Below are positions 24,403 through 33,194 of a stretch of 37,412 bases of DNA, piece by piece. Source of the stretch: Deinococci bacterium (GTDB lineage: Bacteria; Deinococcota; Deinococci; Deinococcales; Trueperaceae); assembly GCA_030149325.1 (NCBI GenBank), contig JASBRS010000102.1, forward strand, positions 1 to 37,412, read 5' to 3'. A model generated the notes under the pieces. The model saw nothing but the letters and a program-made list of their open reading frames with translations. It was not told where the DNA came from and did not search any database. Made by a program: the position numbers and the translations under genes. Numbering within the stretch: the stretch's first letter is position 1; every line of letters begins with the position of its first letter.

Positions 24403-26535
24403 GTGGTTCGGAAACGATGGATCCTGCCGCTCCTCGCGGCGCTACTCGCCACCCTGCTGGCGGCCTGTGGGACGGGGGCCCCACCGCTCCCCACCGAGTC
24501 GCCGGTCATCGTGCCGGACACCACCAAGGTCCTCAGCGACACGTCCCGGGCAAGCCTCCAGAGCTACGACCCGAGCACCGGCGTGCTCGACTTCGGTCCG
24601 CAGGCCGACTTCGGCACGCTGGCGGCGGGCGATGTTCTGGTGACGCAGCCGCTGCCGCCGCTGGCGCCCTACGGCTTCCTGCGCAAGGTGGTCTCGGTCG
24701 CCACCGTCGGTCAGGGCACGGTCGTGCAGACCGTGCCCGCCAAGCTCACCGAGGCGATCTACCAGGGCAACTTCCAGCTCCACCAGGCGCTGACGCCGGT
24801 GATGTTGTCCGGCTTCACCCCGCTGACCCAGGGCGTGAGCCTGCAGTCGACGTCGCTCTCGCCCCAGTTCACCTTCAACCTGGATCACGTCGTCGTCTAC
24901 GATGCCGACGGCAACACCAAGACCACCGGCGACCAGATCGTCGCCAACGGCAGCTTCACGCTCGATCCGGTTCTCGACGTCTCCGGTGGCATGCACTACG
25001 AGTTCCCGGCCACCATCTCGACGCGCTTCCACTTCGCCATCGGGATCACCCAGCACGCCGACATCCAGGTGACGGCCGACCTCCAACAGAAGGTGTCCAA
25101 GAAGACGCAACTGGCGTCGATCACCTTCACGCCGTTCACCATCTGGATCGGGCCGGTTCCGCTGGTGTTCGTGCCGCAACTCATCCTCACCGCCTCGTTC
25201 GACGGGCAGTTGAGCGCCACGCTGACGTTCACGGCCAGCGAGGACCTCAAGCTCGTGGCCGGGACCGACAAGCCCTACGGCCAGGGGTTCCACGACATCA
25301 GCACCGCCAGCCTCACCGGCACCTCCAACGCCGACTCGCTGCACTTCGACTACCCGGGCCTGACCTTCTCGATGCAGCCTCAACTGGGCGCCAAGTACGA
25401 TCTGCTGCTCTACGATCTGGCCGGTCCGGATGCCGAGCTGGACGCCTACGTGCTGTTCAAGGGGCAGATCCCGGGCAATCCGGCCTGGCAGGCCTACGCC
25501 GGCATCAAGGGCCAGCTCGGGTTGGACGTTCCCGTCCTCGACGCCAACTGGAGCAAGACGATCTTCGACAAGTCCGTGCTGATCGCGCAGGAGACCACCA
25601 ACACGCCCCCCGAGCTGACGCCCGGCGACGTCAATCCCGCCGACGGATCGAGCGTTCAGTTGGGCGTTCCGGTGCAGTTCAACGTGGCCGCGCGGGACGT
25701 CGAGGACGGGTCGATCACCCAGGGAACCTGGACGTCCGGTGGCCAGCCGTTCGCTCTCGATGCCAACGGTCGCCACACCTTCAGCGCCCCTGGGGATGCC
25801 ACCATCGACGTCACCGTCCACGACTCCGCCGGCGCGACAGCGTCGACCTCGATCACCGTCCACGTGCTCGACACGCCGCCGGTAGCGGCGATCGTGAACC
25901 CGACCGCGAGCAGCGTGATCTACGCGAACACGTCGCTCTACTGGCTGCAGGGCATGGCCACCGACGCCAACGAGCCGGGGGGCCAGCTCGCCTGCAGCCG
26001 CGTCACCTGGACCATCACACCGTCCACCACGGCTTCGGGCAGCGTCCAGGTGCCGGCGGACATCTGCGGGAGCAACCCGATGCAGCAGGCGAGCTTCCCG
26101 GATCCCGGCCAGTACACGGTGTCGCTCACGGCGACCGACCCGGAGGGCATGACGGATGTCAAGGCCATCACCGTCGACGTCGTGGCGCCTCCTGCGGTCC
26201 CCGTTCCCATCGTGTCCATCACCGCGCCCGCCACCGGCGACACCTTCGGGGACAGCGAGTCGATCCCCCTGGCAGGCAAGCTGCAGGAGACCAAGGCCGC
26301 GACCCTGACCTACACCTGGCTCGCGGAGCCGGGCAACCTGGCGAATCCGGACTCGGCGGCCAAGGTCCTTCTCACCGGAACGACGCCGGCGAACTCCGAC
26401 ATCCAGGGCGCCTACAACGGCGGCCTGGGTTGCACGGGGACCGGTGTGGACTACACGCTGTTCCTCCAGGCCTCCGATGGGAGCCAACAGGGGCAGCAGA
26501 GGGTGTTGGTGAAATGCACGTACTTCCCGCGATGA
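24403..26535 (+). CDS. large lipoprotein with PKD/Ig-like repeats
   Basis: A 710-residue predicted lipoprotein (signal peptide ending LLAAC, Cys about residue 22). Residues about 35-130 form a beta-rich module (VLDFGPQADFGTLAAGDVLVTQPLPPLAPYGFLRKVVSVA). A central region to about 390 consists of amphipathic strands (TFNLDHVVVYDADGNTKTTGDQIVANGSFTLDP) and has no recognised family. From about 400 on there are three Ig/PKD-like modules starting near NTPPELTPGDVNPADG, DTPPVAAIVNPTASS and VPIVSITAPATGD. A late Cys pair may form a disulfide. GTG at 24403 has GGGGGGAG upstream. It overlaps the next lipoprotein gene by 4 nt. A surface adhesin or matrix role is possible but unproven. Confidence 0.8.
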   Translation: MVRKRWILPLLAALLATLLAACGTGAPPLPTESPVIVPDTTKVLSDTSRASLQSYDPSTGVLDFGPQADFGTLAAGDVLVTQPLPPLAPYGFLRKVVSVATVGQGTVVQTVPAKLTEAIYQGNFQLHQALTPVMLSGFTPLTQGVSLQSTSLSPQFTFNLDHVVVYDADGNTKTTGDQIVANGSFTLDPVLDVSGGMHYEFPATISTRFHFAIGITQHADIQVTADLQQKVSKKTQLASITFTPFTIWIGPVPLVFVPQLILTASFDGQLSATLTFTASEDLKLVAGTDKPYGQGFHDISTASLTGTSNADSLHFDYPGLTFSMQPQLGAKYDLLLYDLAGPDAELDAYVLFKGQIPGNPAWQAYAGIKGQLGLDVPVLDANWSKTIFDKSVLIAQETTNTPPELTPGDVNPADGSSVQLGVPVQFNVAARDVEDGSITQGTWTSGGQPFALDANGRHTFSAPGDATIDVTVHDSAGATASTSITVHVLDTPPVAAIVNPTASSVIYANTSLYWLQGMATDANEPGGQLACSRVTWTITPSTTASGSVQVPADICGSNPMQQASFPDPGQYTVSLTATDPEGMTDVKAITVDVVAPPAVPVPIVSITAPATGDTFGDSESIPLAGKLQETKAATLTYTWLAEPGNLANPDSAAKVLLTGTTPANSDIQGAYNGGLGCTGTGVDYTLFLQASDGSQQGQQRVLVKCTYFPR

Positions 26536-28118
26536 ACCGTCTCCGAGTAGGCCGGCGTGTGCGGGTCGGCCCCGCCTCGTTGGTCCTGCTGATCGTCGTC
26601 GGACTGGTCGGTTGCAACAGCGCACCTTCGGCGCCGGCCGCGCCCGGCCCCGTGACGCCGCCGACGCGCTACGCCATCCAGCTCTCCACCGCGCAGGTCG
26701 GCCTGGCTGCCGGTGCCACCACGCATCTGACGGCCACGGTGGTCCGGGACGCCGGCTTCACCGGCACCGTCACGCTGTCGCTCAACGGCGCACCCACCGG
26801 CCTCACCGCTGCCTTCACGCCGGTCACCGGACAGCCGGACGTGAGCGACGTCGCGATCTCGGCCGACCCGACCGTCACCCCGTTCACCTACCACCTGTCG
26901 ATCGACGGCGCGTCGGGCATCGAGACGGAGAGCGCGAAGTTCCAAGCCTCGGTGGCCGATCCCACCAGCTTCACGGTGCAGGGCACGGTCGTCGACCTGT
27001 TCCGCGAGCCCATCCCCGGGGCGCAGGTCACCATCGCGGGGACCACCGTCACGGCGGGCGCCGACGGCAGCTTCTCGATCCCCGGGGTGACGCGCCCCTA
27101 CCTCGCCATCGTGACCGTGCCCAGCAAGAACGAGGTGCACGAGTTCGTCGACCTCGATCGGGTCGATCCCGTGCTGCCGCTGCTCGATCAGACCGTCACG
27201 CCGCCCGACGGCGCGACCGTCAGCGGCACGCTCACCGGTGCTGGCGCCAACACCTCGACGCAACTGGCGGAGGTGGCCTTCGCCTCGCCCGAGGCGCACG
27301 GGATCGGCGTGCTGTGGCAGGGCGACGGCCCCGCCTTCGGCCCGCTCCCGGTCACCTGGTCGGGACCGACAACGACGCAGGGCACGTTGCTGGCGTTGAA
27401 GTGGAGCGTGGGAGCGACCGGTCTTCCCGACCAGTACCTCGGGCTGGCCGAGGCGCCCCTCACCCTCGGCGACGGCCAGAGCGTGCCAGGCGCAGACCTG
27501 AGCTTCCAAGCCGTCGCCACCAGCTACCTGTCGGGCACCATCACGCCGCCCGCCGGCTACAGCGTGGCCGCCAAGGACCTGTGGCTCACCGCGGGGCCGA
27601 GGACCGGCATGCTGCTCGGCATCGTGTCCGACAGCGACGACCTCTTCACCTTCGCGACGCCGCAAGCGGGGTACCCGCTCGGGGTCGAGGCCAAGGCGAC
27701 CCTCGGCAACGCCTCGACCACCCTCTACCGCGCCGGCCTGCAACCGAACCAGGTCATCGACATGACGCTCCCGGCACCGCCCGTACTGGGCTCGCCTGGG
27801 ACCAACGACTTCGGCTACGCCACCACCTTCGGCTGGACGCCGGTCGCCGGCACCGTCAGCGTGCTGTGGCTGGCGTCGAGCTCGGGACCGAGCGTGTTCG
27901 TGTACACCGATCGGTCGACCGCCAGCCTTCCCCCCGCACCGTTCCTCGTCCTGCCCGCGTCCACGCGCTACGCCTGGACCGTGGTCGGCTGGGGCTACTA
28001 CGCCAGCATGGACGCCTTCACCGATCCTTCCGCGCCGCCGGGCTCGTTCGGGTTGGCGCAGGACGCGCTGGTGGCGACGGCGGAGCCGTTGGGACTGTTC
28101 ACCTCGGCCACGCCCTGA
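26532..28118 (+). CDS. lipoprotein with Ig-like and CarboxypepD_reg-like domains
   Basis: A 528-residue predicted lipoprotein: a basic N-terminus, hydrophobic core VGPASLVLLIVVGLVG and lipobox Cys near residue 27 (VGC). Residues about 45-140 form an Ig-like module (LSTAQVGLAAGATTHLTATVVRDAGFTGTVTLSLNGAPTGLTAAFTP). Residues about 150-205 resemble a carboxypeptidase regulatory-like module (FTVQGTVVDLFREPIPGAQVTIAGTTVTAGADGSFSIPGV). The remainder is beta-rich and unassigned, ending in FGWTPVAGTVSVLWLASSSG. The ATG at 26532 overlaps the upstream stop (ATGA); an ATG at 26514 is an alternative. It ends 20 bp before a strong bidirectional terminator. The two lipoproteins are made from one transcript. 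Confidence 0.8.
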   Translation: MNRLRVGRRVRVGPASLVLLIVVGLVGCNSAPSAPAAPGPVTPPTRYAIQLSTAQVGLAAGATTHLTATVVRDAGFTGTVTLSLNGAPTGLTAAFTPVTGQPDVSDVAISADPTVTPFTYHLSIDGASGIETESAKFQASVADPTSFTVQGTVVDLFREPIPGAQVTIAGTTVTAGADGSFSIPGVTRPYLAIVTVPSKNEVHEFVDLDRVDPVLPLLDQTVTPPDGATVSGTLTGAGANTSTQLAEVAFASPEAHGIGVLWQGDGPAFGPLPVTWSGPTTTQGTLLALKWSVGATGLPDQYLGLAEAPLTLGDGQSVPGADLSFQAVATSYLSGTITPPAGYSVAAKDLWLTAGPRTGMLLGIVSDSDDLFTFATPQAGYPLGVEAKATLGNASTTLYRAGLQPNQVIDMTLPAPPVLGSPGTNDFGYATTFGWTPVAGTVSVLWLASSSGPSVFVYTDRSTASLPPAPFLVLPASTRYAWTVVGWGYYASMDAFTDPSAPPGSFGLAQDALVATAEPLGLFTSATP

Positions 28119-28138
28119 GCCGAGGTCCGGACGCCGAT

Positions 28139-28176
28139 GGCTTCGGGCTCGCGCCGATCGGCGCGAGCCCGAAGCC
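28139..28176. terminator. bidirectional terminator hairpin
   Basis: A perfect 17-bp stem (28139-28155 with 28160-28176) with a GATC loop lies exactly between two convergent genes, 20 bp after one stop and directly abutting the other. It can serve both strands. The minus-strand peptidase stop codon begins at its edge. Confidence 0.85.
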
Positions 28177-29469
28177 CTACCTCGGCCCCCGTGCCATCGC
28201 TAGCAACCTGTCCAGGATGCGGTCGCCATCGGCGCGCAGGCCGTTGTGCTGGTACTCGTCGGTCGACCACAGCCGCAGGTTGCCGACCGCCTCAGCGGTC
28301 TCGCGGCTGAAGGCGTAGTCGACGTAGATGTCGTCGAGGTAGGCCAGCGCCGCCACCGGCACCTCGTTGGCCGCCAGCGCCGCGACGTCGTACAGCGGTG
28401 GCCAGTCCTCCTTGGCGGCGAGCAGCTCGGCGGCCTCGCGGAACGACGCCAGCGTGGGGAACTGCTCGAACATCCAGGGGTAGATCATCTCGCCGGTGAA
28501 GCGCAGCGTGCCGGTGGCGGCGAAGTCGAGGTCGGGCTGCTCGGCCCGCAGGCGCTGCGCCGCCCAGCGGGTGGCCCGCCCCTGGGCGTAGATGGCCTCG
28601 TGCAAGGCCGCGAACAGCGGGGTGTCCACGAAGCCCTGGCGGCGGTAGACGGCGTGCACGAAGGGCTCGGCCAGCGCGCGCCGGCCTCCCGCCGTCACGA
28701 AGGCGCCCTCCAGCAGGTAGTGCAGCTCCTCGAAGCCGTCCGAGCGCCCCAGCTCCATGCCCAGGAACTGCAGCCGCTCGACCGTGAGGCGCACGCCGTC
28801 GGGCAGGCGCACGTCGTGCTCGAGCAGGTAGCTCGCGACCTCGTTCCACCCCTGGGCGTCGCCCGGGTAGCGCGCCAGGTAGGCGTCGTTGCGTGAGCGC
28901 AGGCGCTGGTAGGTGGCGCGGTAGACGTCGTCGGCGGGGCGCGTGAGGCTGGCCAGCCCGCCGGTGATGAGGGCGCGCTCGAGCCCCTGCGGCGCCGCCG
29001 ACAGGTAGCGCAGCGCGCAGAAGCCGCCGAAGCTCTGCCCCAGGATCGTCCAGCGGCCGTCGTCGCCCAGCAGCTCCCGACGGATGGCCTCGGCGTCGTC
29101 GACGATGGCGTCGGCGCGGAAGTGGGCGAGGTACTCCGCCTGCGCGCGCGCCTCGCCCAGCTCCGGCAGGGTCTGCGCGGTGATGGGGGTGCTGCGGCCC
29201 GTGCCGCGCTGGTCGAGCAGCAGCACCCGGAAGTCCTTCAGGGCGCGCCCGATCCAGCCGCTGGCGGTGGTCGGGCGCGGAGCCTCCGAGCCGGGACCGC
29301 CCTGGAGGAAGAGCAGCATCGGCAGCTCCTCGCCCCGGCGGTCGTCGGCCACCAGCTCGCGCGCGAACACCGACAGGGTCGGGCCGTCGGGGCGGGCGTG
29401 GTCGAGGGGGAGCTCGAAGACGTGGTCGGTGGCGTGCATGCCGGGCATCGCGAAGCGGTCGCGGATCAT
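28177..29469 (-). CDS. proline iminopeptidase-like alpha/beta hydrolase
   Basis: A 430-residue peptidase family S33 protein. The oxyanion motif is LLFLQGGPGSEAPRP (residues 52-66) and the nucleophile is Ser146 in GQSFGGF. Asp near residue 377 (YLDDIYVD) and His408 (EYQHNGLR) complete the triad. These features match prolyl aminopeptidases of about 420-440 residues, which remove N-terminal proline (or hydroxyproline) from peptides. No signal peptide is seen, so it acts in the cytoplasm. It lies near a peptide importer and a hydroxyproline enzyme, which fits proline-rich peptide use. The ATG at 29469 is preceded by TAGCAT at 5-nt spacing, a leaderless arrangement. Confidence 0.9.
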   Translation of the reverse strand: MIRDRFAMPGMHATDHVFELPLDHARPDGPTLSVFARELVADDRRGEELPMLLFLQGGPGSEAPRPTTASGWIGRALKDFRVLLLDQRGTGRSTPITAQTLPELGEARAQAEYLAHFRADAIVDDAEAIRRELLGDDGRWTILGQSFGGFCALRYLSAAPQGLERALITGGLASLTRPADDVYRATYQRLRSRNDAYLARYPGDAQGWNEVASYLLEHDVRLPDGVRLTVERLQFLGMELGRSDGFEELHYLLEGAFVTAGGRRALAEPFVHAVYRRQGFVDTPLFAALHEAIYAQGRATRWAAQRLRAEQPDLDFAATGTLRFTGEMIYPWMFEQFPTLASFREAAELLAAKEDWPPLYDVAALAANEVPVAALAYLDDIYVDYAFSRETAEAVGNLRLWSTDEYQHNGLRADGDRILDRLLAMARGPR

Positions 29470-29474
29470 GCGGC

Positions 29475-29480
29475 ATGCTA
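29475..29480 (-). promoter_or_regulatory. -10 box directly before peptidase gene (leaderless type)
   Basis: On the minus strand TAGCAT, then 5 nt (GCCGC), then the ATG. There is no Shine-Dalgarno sequence. It is the twin of the arrangement before the TetR gene (4726-4731), where the 5-nt spacer differs by two positions. Confidence 0.5.
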
Positions 29481-29511
29481 CCGCCGGGGAGCTCCCGTGC
29501 GACGGCGGGGC

Positions 29512-29527
29512 GCCCCGGTGACGGGGC
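29512..29527 (-). terminator. possible terminator after aldehyde dehydrogenase gene
   Basis: GCCCCG (29512-29517) pairs with CGGGGC (29522-29527) around a GTGA loop, 28 bp past the aldehyde dehydrogenase stop. The stem is short and has no U-run, so the call is weak. Confidence 0.25.
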
Positions 29528-29555
29528 CCCCGCTCGCGGTCGGCCGGCGCGGAGG

Positions 29556-30947
29556 CTAGGCGGTGAGCAGGAAGGCCATCGGCCGCGTGAAGGGGTCGAA
29601 GCCGAGCTGCGACAGCGACACCCCGTGCCCGGAGTCCTTGACGCCGGTCCAGGGCAGCAGCGGGTCGAGGACGTCGCAGCGGTTGGCGTAACAGGTGCCC
29701 GTCTGCAGGCGGCCGCCGAGGCGGGCCGCGGCCTCGAGGTCGCGCGTCCAGATGCTGGCGGTGAGGCCGTAGCGGCTGTCGTTCATGAGCTTCACGGCCT
29801 CTTCGTCGCCGTCGACCGGCAGGATGCCGACGACGGGGCCGAAGGTCTCCTCCTGCATCACCCGCATCGACTGCCGCACGTTGATCAGCACCTGCGGCGC
29901 CAGGTAGGGGGTGCCGTCGGCGGCGGCCGGGAAGTCCTTGGGGTCGATCAGCGGTACGGCGCCGCGCGCCACCGCCGCGCGCACGTGCTCGCGCGCCAGC
30001 TCGGCGTTGGCGGTGCGCACCATGGGGCCGAGGGTGGTGTCGGGGTCGCGCGGGTCGCCCAGCCGGTAGGCGCGCGTCAGCTCGACGTAGCCCTCGACGA
30101 AGGCGTCGAAGAGGTCGCGATGGACGTAGATGCGCTCGACGCCGCAGCACGACTGGCCGGCGTTGAACATGGCGCCGTCGACCAGGCCGGCCACCGCGCG
30201 CTCCAGGTCGGCGTCGGCGCGGACGTAGGCGGGGTCCTTGCCGCCGAGCTCGAGCCCCACCCCGATGAAGCGTTCGGCCGCCGCCCGCTTCACGGCGCGC
30301 CCGCCCTCCACCGAGCCGGTGAAGTGCACGTAGCCCACGCGTTCGTCGGCGATGACGTCGGCGACGGCGGCGTGCGACATGTGCAGCACCTGCAGCACGC
30401 CCTCGGGCAGGCCGGCACGCTGGAAGGCCTCGAGCATGCGCTCGGGGACCAGCGGCGTCTGGTCGGAGTGCTTGAGCAGCACCGCGTTGCCCGCCAGCAG
30501 CGCCGGCACCACGGCGTTGACGGCCGTCAGGAAGGGGTAGTTCCAGGGAGCCAGCACCAGCACCACGCCCACCGGCATGCGCCGGATGACGCGGCGGCTG
30601 CCGGGAGCGCCGCCCACGTCGAGGTCGGCCAGCGCCGCCGGCGCCAGCTCGGCCATGGCCAGGGCGCGTTCGGCGAAGCCGCCGCGGATCTCCTTGGGCC
30701 CGTCGCGCACCGGCCGTCCCATCTGCATCGCCAGCTCCAGCGCGATGGCGTCGGCCTCCGGCACGATGGCGTCGACCATGGCGCGCACCACGGCCCGGCG
30801 CTCATCGAGGGCCGTGGCGCTCCAGGCGGCCTGGGCGCGGGTGGCGCCCGCCAGGGCGCGCTCGATGGCGGCGCCGTCGGCCAGCTCGCGGGTCGCCACC
30901 AACGAGCCGTCGACGGGACTGAAGGTCCGCTGCAGTCGCGCGCTCAC
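29556..30947 (-). CDS. NAD(P)-dependent aldehyde dehydrogenase
   Basis: A 463-residue aldehyde dehydrogenase. The cofactor region contains APWNYPF and FTGSVEGG. The catalytic Glu lies in GLELGGKDPAYV and the nucleophilic Cys in FNAGQSCCGVERIYV, where two Cys are adjacent. EETFGPVVGI and SRYGLTASIWT are further family motifs. In context, after a glutamine-synthetase-like ligase and an SDR, it could oxidise gamma-glutamyl-aminoaldehyde or succinate semialdehyde. Substrate is not readable from sequence. The GTG at 30947 lies 2 nt after the SDR stop, so the genes are coupled. Confidence 0.93.
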   Translation of the reverse strand: MSARLQRTFSPVDGSLVATRELADGAAIERALAGATRAQAAWSATALDERRAVVRAMVDAIVPEADAIALELAMQMGRPVRDGPKEIRGGFAERALAMAELAPAALADLDVGGAPGSRRVIRRMPVGVVLVLAPWNYPFLTAVNAVVPALLAGNAVLLKHSDQTPLVPERMLEAFQRAGLPEGVLQVLHMSHAAVADVIADERVGYVHFTGSVEGGRAVKRAAAERFIGVGLELGGKDPAYVRADADLERAVAGLVDGAMFNAGQSCCGVERIYVHRDLFDAFVEGYVELTRAYRLGDPRDPDTTLGPMVRTANAELAREHVRAAVARGAVPLIDPKDFPAAADGTPYLAPQVLINVRQSMRVMQEETFGPVVGILPVDGDEEAVKLMNDSRYGLTASIWTRDLEAAARLGGRLQTGTCYANRCDVLDPLLPWTGVKDSGHGVSLSQLGFDPFTRPMAFLLTA

Positions 30948-30949
30948 GG

Positions 30950-31723
30950 CTACTCCGGCGTCACGTAGGCGGCGGTGATGCCGCCGTCGACGACGAACTC
31001 GGTGCCGGTGACGTAGCTGGAGGCGTCGCTGGCCAGGTAGAGTGCCGCCTGCGCCATCTCGCGGGCCTCGCCGAAGCGCCCCATCGGCACATGCACCAGG
31101 CGCCGCTGCTTCTTGGCCTCGGTGTCGAGGAACTTCATCAGCAACTCGGTGCGCAGCGGGCCCGGGCAGAGGGCGTTGACGCGGATGCCCTCGCGGGCGT
31201 GCACCACCGCCAGCTCACGCGTCAGCGCCAGCACCGCGCCCTTGCTGGCGGTGTAGGCGATCTGCGGGGTGGCGGCGCCGACCAGCGCAACGAAGGAGGC
31301 GGTGTTGATGATCGAGCCGCCGCCGGCGCGCCGCAGCGCCGGGATGCCGTACTTGCAGCCCAGGAACACGCCCTTGGCGTTGATCGCCATGGTCAGGTCC
31401 CAGACGTCCTCCTCGGTGCTCACGGCGTCGTCGTCGCGGCCGTCCATGATGCCGGCGTTGTTGAACAGCACGTCGAGCCGGCCGTAGGTCGCCTCGGCGT
31501 GCGCCACCATCGCCTGGCAGTCCTCGGCCCGGGCCACGTCGGCGCGTACCGCGCTGGCGCGCCCGCCGGCCGCCTCGACCGCCGCCACCGTCTCGCGGGC
31601 GGCCTCCTCGCGCACGTCGGCCGCGACCACCGCCGCCCCCGCCGCCGCGAAGGCCAGGGCGCTCTCGCGCCCGATGCCGCTTCCCGCCCCCGTGATGAGG
31701 GCCACCTTGTCGTCGAGTCGCAT
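30950..31723 (-). CDS. SDR-family oxidoreductase
   Basis: A 257-residue classical short-chain dehydrogenase. The cofactor motif TGAGSGIG (residues 11-18) is followed by NNAGI near 85. The catalytic Ser is in NTASFVAL, with Tyr and Lys in YTASK, and the C-terminus ends in the usual VTGTEFVVDGGITAAYV. ADVRE after the second strand suggests NAD(H) preference. The ATG at 31723 has GAGGAGA upstream. It sits between the glutamine-synthetase-like and aldehyde dehydrogenase genes, 35 nt and 2 nt away. It probably oxidises an alcohol intermediate of the same pathway, though this is inferred from order. Confidence 0.93.
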   Translation of the reverse strand: MRLDDKVALITGAGSGIGRESALAFAAAGAAVVAADVREEAARETVAAVEAAGGRASAVRADVARAEDCQAMVAHAEATYGRLDVLFNNAGIMDGRDDDAVSTEEDVWDLTMAINAKGVFLGCKYGIPALRRAGGGSIINTASFVALVGAATPQIAYTASKGAVLALTRELAVVHAREGIRVNALCPGPLRTELLMKFLDTEAKKQRRLVHVPMGRFGEAREMAQAALYLASDASSYVTGTEFVVDGGITAAYVTPE

Positions 31724-31758
31724 GCTGTCTCCTCGTCGCCGGCCTTCCACGCCGGCCG

Positions 31759-33138
31759 TCAGATCCGTTCGAAGTAGCGCTGCCGCTCCCAGTCGGTCAC
31801 GGCACGCTCGAAGGCCGCCTGCTCGCTGCGGAAGAAGTGAAGGTAGTGCTCCACCACGTCCTCGCCGAAGGCCTCGCGCGCGAAGGCGCTGCCCTCGAAG
31901 CGCGCGATCGCTTCGCCCAGCGTGCGCGGCAGCGTGGGCAGGTCGTCGGCGTGGTAGACGTCGCCCTGGAACACCGCGGGAGGCTCGAGCTCTCTCGCCA
32001 CGCCATCGAGCCCCGAGGCGAGGGCGGCGCTGAACGCCAGGTAGGGGTTGACGTCGGCGCCGGGGATGCGGCATTCGATGCGCAGGCTCGGTCCCGATCC
32101 CACCACCCGGAAGCCGGCGGTGCGGTTGTCGAAGCTCCAGGCCGCCCGGGTGGGCGCCCAGGAGCCGCTCTGGAAGCGCTTGTAGCTGTTCACGGTGGGT
32201 GCGTAGAACACCATCAGCTCGTCGGCGTGCGCCATCCAGCCCGCCAGGAAGTGGCGGAACAGCGCCGAGCCGCGCACCGGGCCGAGCGTCTCGTCACCGG
32301 CGAAGGCGTTGCCCCCGTCCTTCCACAGGCTGAGGTGGATGTGGCAGCTCGAGCCGGCCTCGTCGGCCGAGGGCTTGGCCATGAAGGTCACGCTCAGCCC
32401 CAGCCCGTCGGCGATCTCCTTGAGCGCCTGCTTGAAGACGCTGTGGCGATCGGCCATCGTCAGCACGTCGGCGTAGCGCACGTTCACCTCGTGCTGGCCG
32501 CGCCCCCACTCGCCCTTGGAGTTCTCCACCGGCACGCCGGAGGCCTTGAGGTGGCGGCGCGCCTCGGCGGTGAAACGCTCCTCGCGGGTGCCCTGCAGCA
32601 GGTGGTAGTCCTCGAGGTACCAGCCCATCGGCGTGAGGCCCTGGTAGCCGAACTCGGCGGCGTCGCGGTAGCCGTCCTCGAAGACGAAGTACTCGAGCTC
32701 GGAGGCAGCCTCGGCACGGTAGCCGGCCGCCGCGGCGCGCTCGACCTGACGCCTCAGCATCGAGCGCGGCGCCAGCTCGACGGCGGCGTTGCCGTCGGCG
32801 GTGCGGACGTCGCACAGCACCAGGGCGCTGCGGTCGAGCCAGCTGGCGCGGCGCAGGGTGCTCAGGTCGGGCTGGAGCTGCACGTCGCCGTAGCCGAGCT
32901 GCCAGTTGGCGAAAGCGTAGCCCTGCACCGGTTCCATCTCCATGTCGGCGGTGAGCAGGTAGTCGCAGGCGTGGGTGCCGTGACGAGCCCCGTCGTCGAG
33001 GAAGAACTCGGCGTCGTAGCGCTTGCCCATCAGCCGTCCGTAGGGGTCGGCGAAGGCCAGCAGTACGGTGTCGATCGATCCCTTCGCGACCTCGTCGGCG
33101 AGGTCGTCCAGGGTCAGCATGCCTCGGATCAGGGTCAT
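31759..33138 (-). CDS. glutamine synthetase-family ligase (gamma-glutamylpolyamine synthetase-like)
   Basis: A 459-residue ATP-dependent ligase of the glutamine synthetase fold. Metal and substrate motifs include SELEYFVFEDG, WGRGQHEVNVRYADVLTMADRHSVFKQALKEIA, SSCHIHLSLW, and NRTAGFRVVGSGPSLRIECRIPGADVNPYLAFSAAL. The C-terminus (HYLHFFRSEQAAFERAVTDWERQRYFERI) is typical of PuuA/GlnA3-type enzymes, which attach glutamate to amines, and differs from true GlnA, which carries an adenylylation loop or a Tyr. The ATG at 33138 has GGGAGG upstream. It heads an operon with an SDR and an aldehyde dehydrogenase, matching amine breakdown through gamma-glutamyl intermediates. The true amine is unknown. 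Confidence 0.88.
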   Translation of the reverse strand: MTLIRGMLTLDDLADEVAKGSIDTVLLAFADPYGRLMGKRYDAEFFLDDGARHGTHACDYLLTADMEMEPVQGYAFANWQLGYGDVQLQPDLSTLRRASWLDRSALVLCDVRTADGNAAVELAPRSMLRRQVERAAAAGYRAEAASELEYFVFEDGYRDAAEFGYQGLTPMGWYLEDYHLLQGTREERFTAEARRHLKASGVPVENSKGEWGRGQHEVNVRYADVLTMADRHSVFKQALKEIADGLGLSVTFMAKPSADEAGSSCHIHLSLWKDGGNAFAGDETLGPVRGSALFRHFLAGWMAHADELMVFYAPTVNSYKRFQSGSWAPTRAAWSFDNRTAGFRVVGSGPSLRIECRIPGADVNPYLAFSAALASGLDGVARELEPPAVFQGDVYHADDLPTLPRTLGEAIARFEGSAFAREAFGEDVVEHYLHFFRSEQAAFERAVTDWERQRYFERI

Positions 33139-33194
33139 CGGTCCTCCCGGCCCTCCGCGCCGCACGGCGACGAGGGCCCGAGCGCGGCGGCCGC

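Noticed and set aside
23766-26531. A long plus-strand open frame upstream of and in phase with the second lipoprotein
   Set aside because: Its upstream part lies out of frame within the amidase and first lipoprotein genes and shows no domain; the real protein begins near 26532 with a signal peptide.
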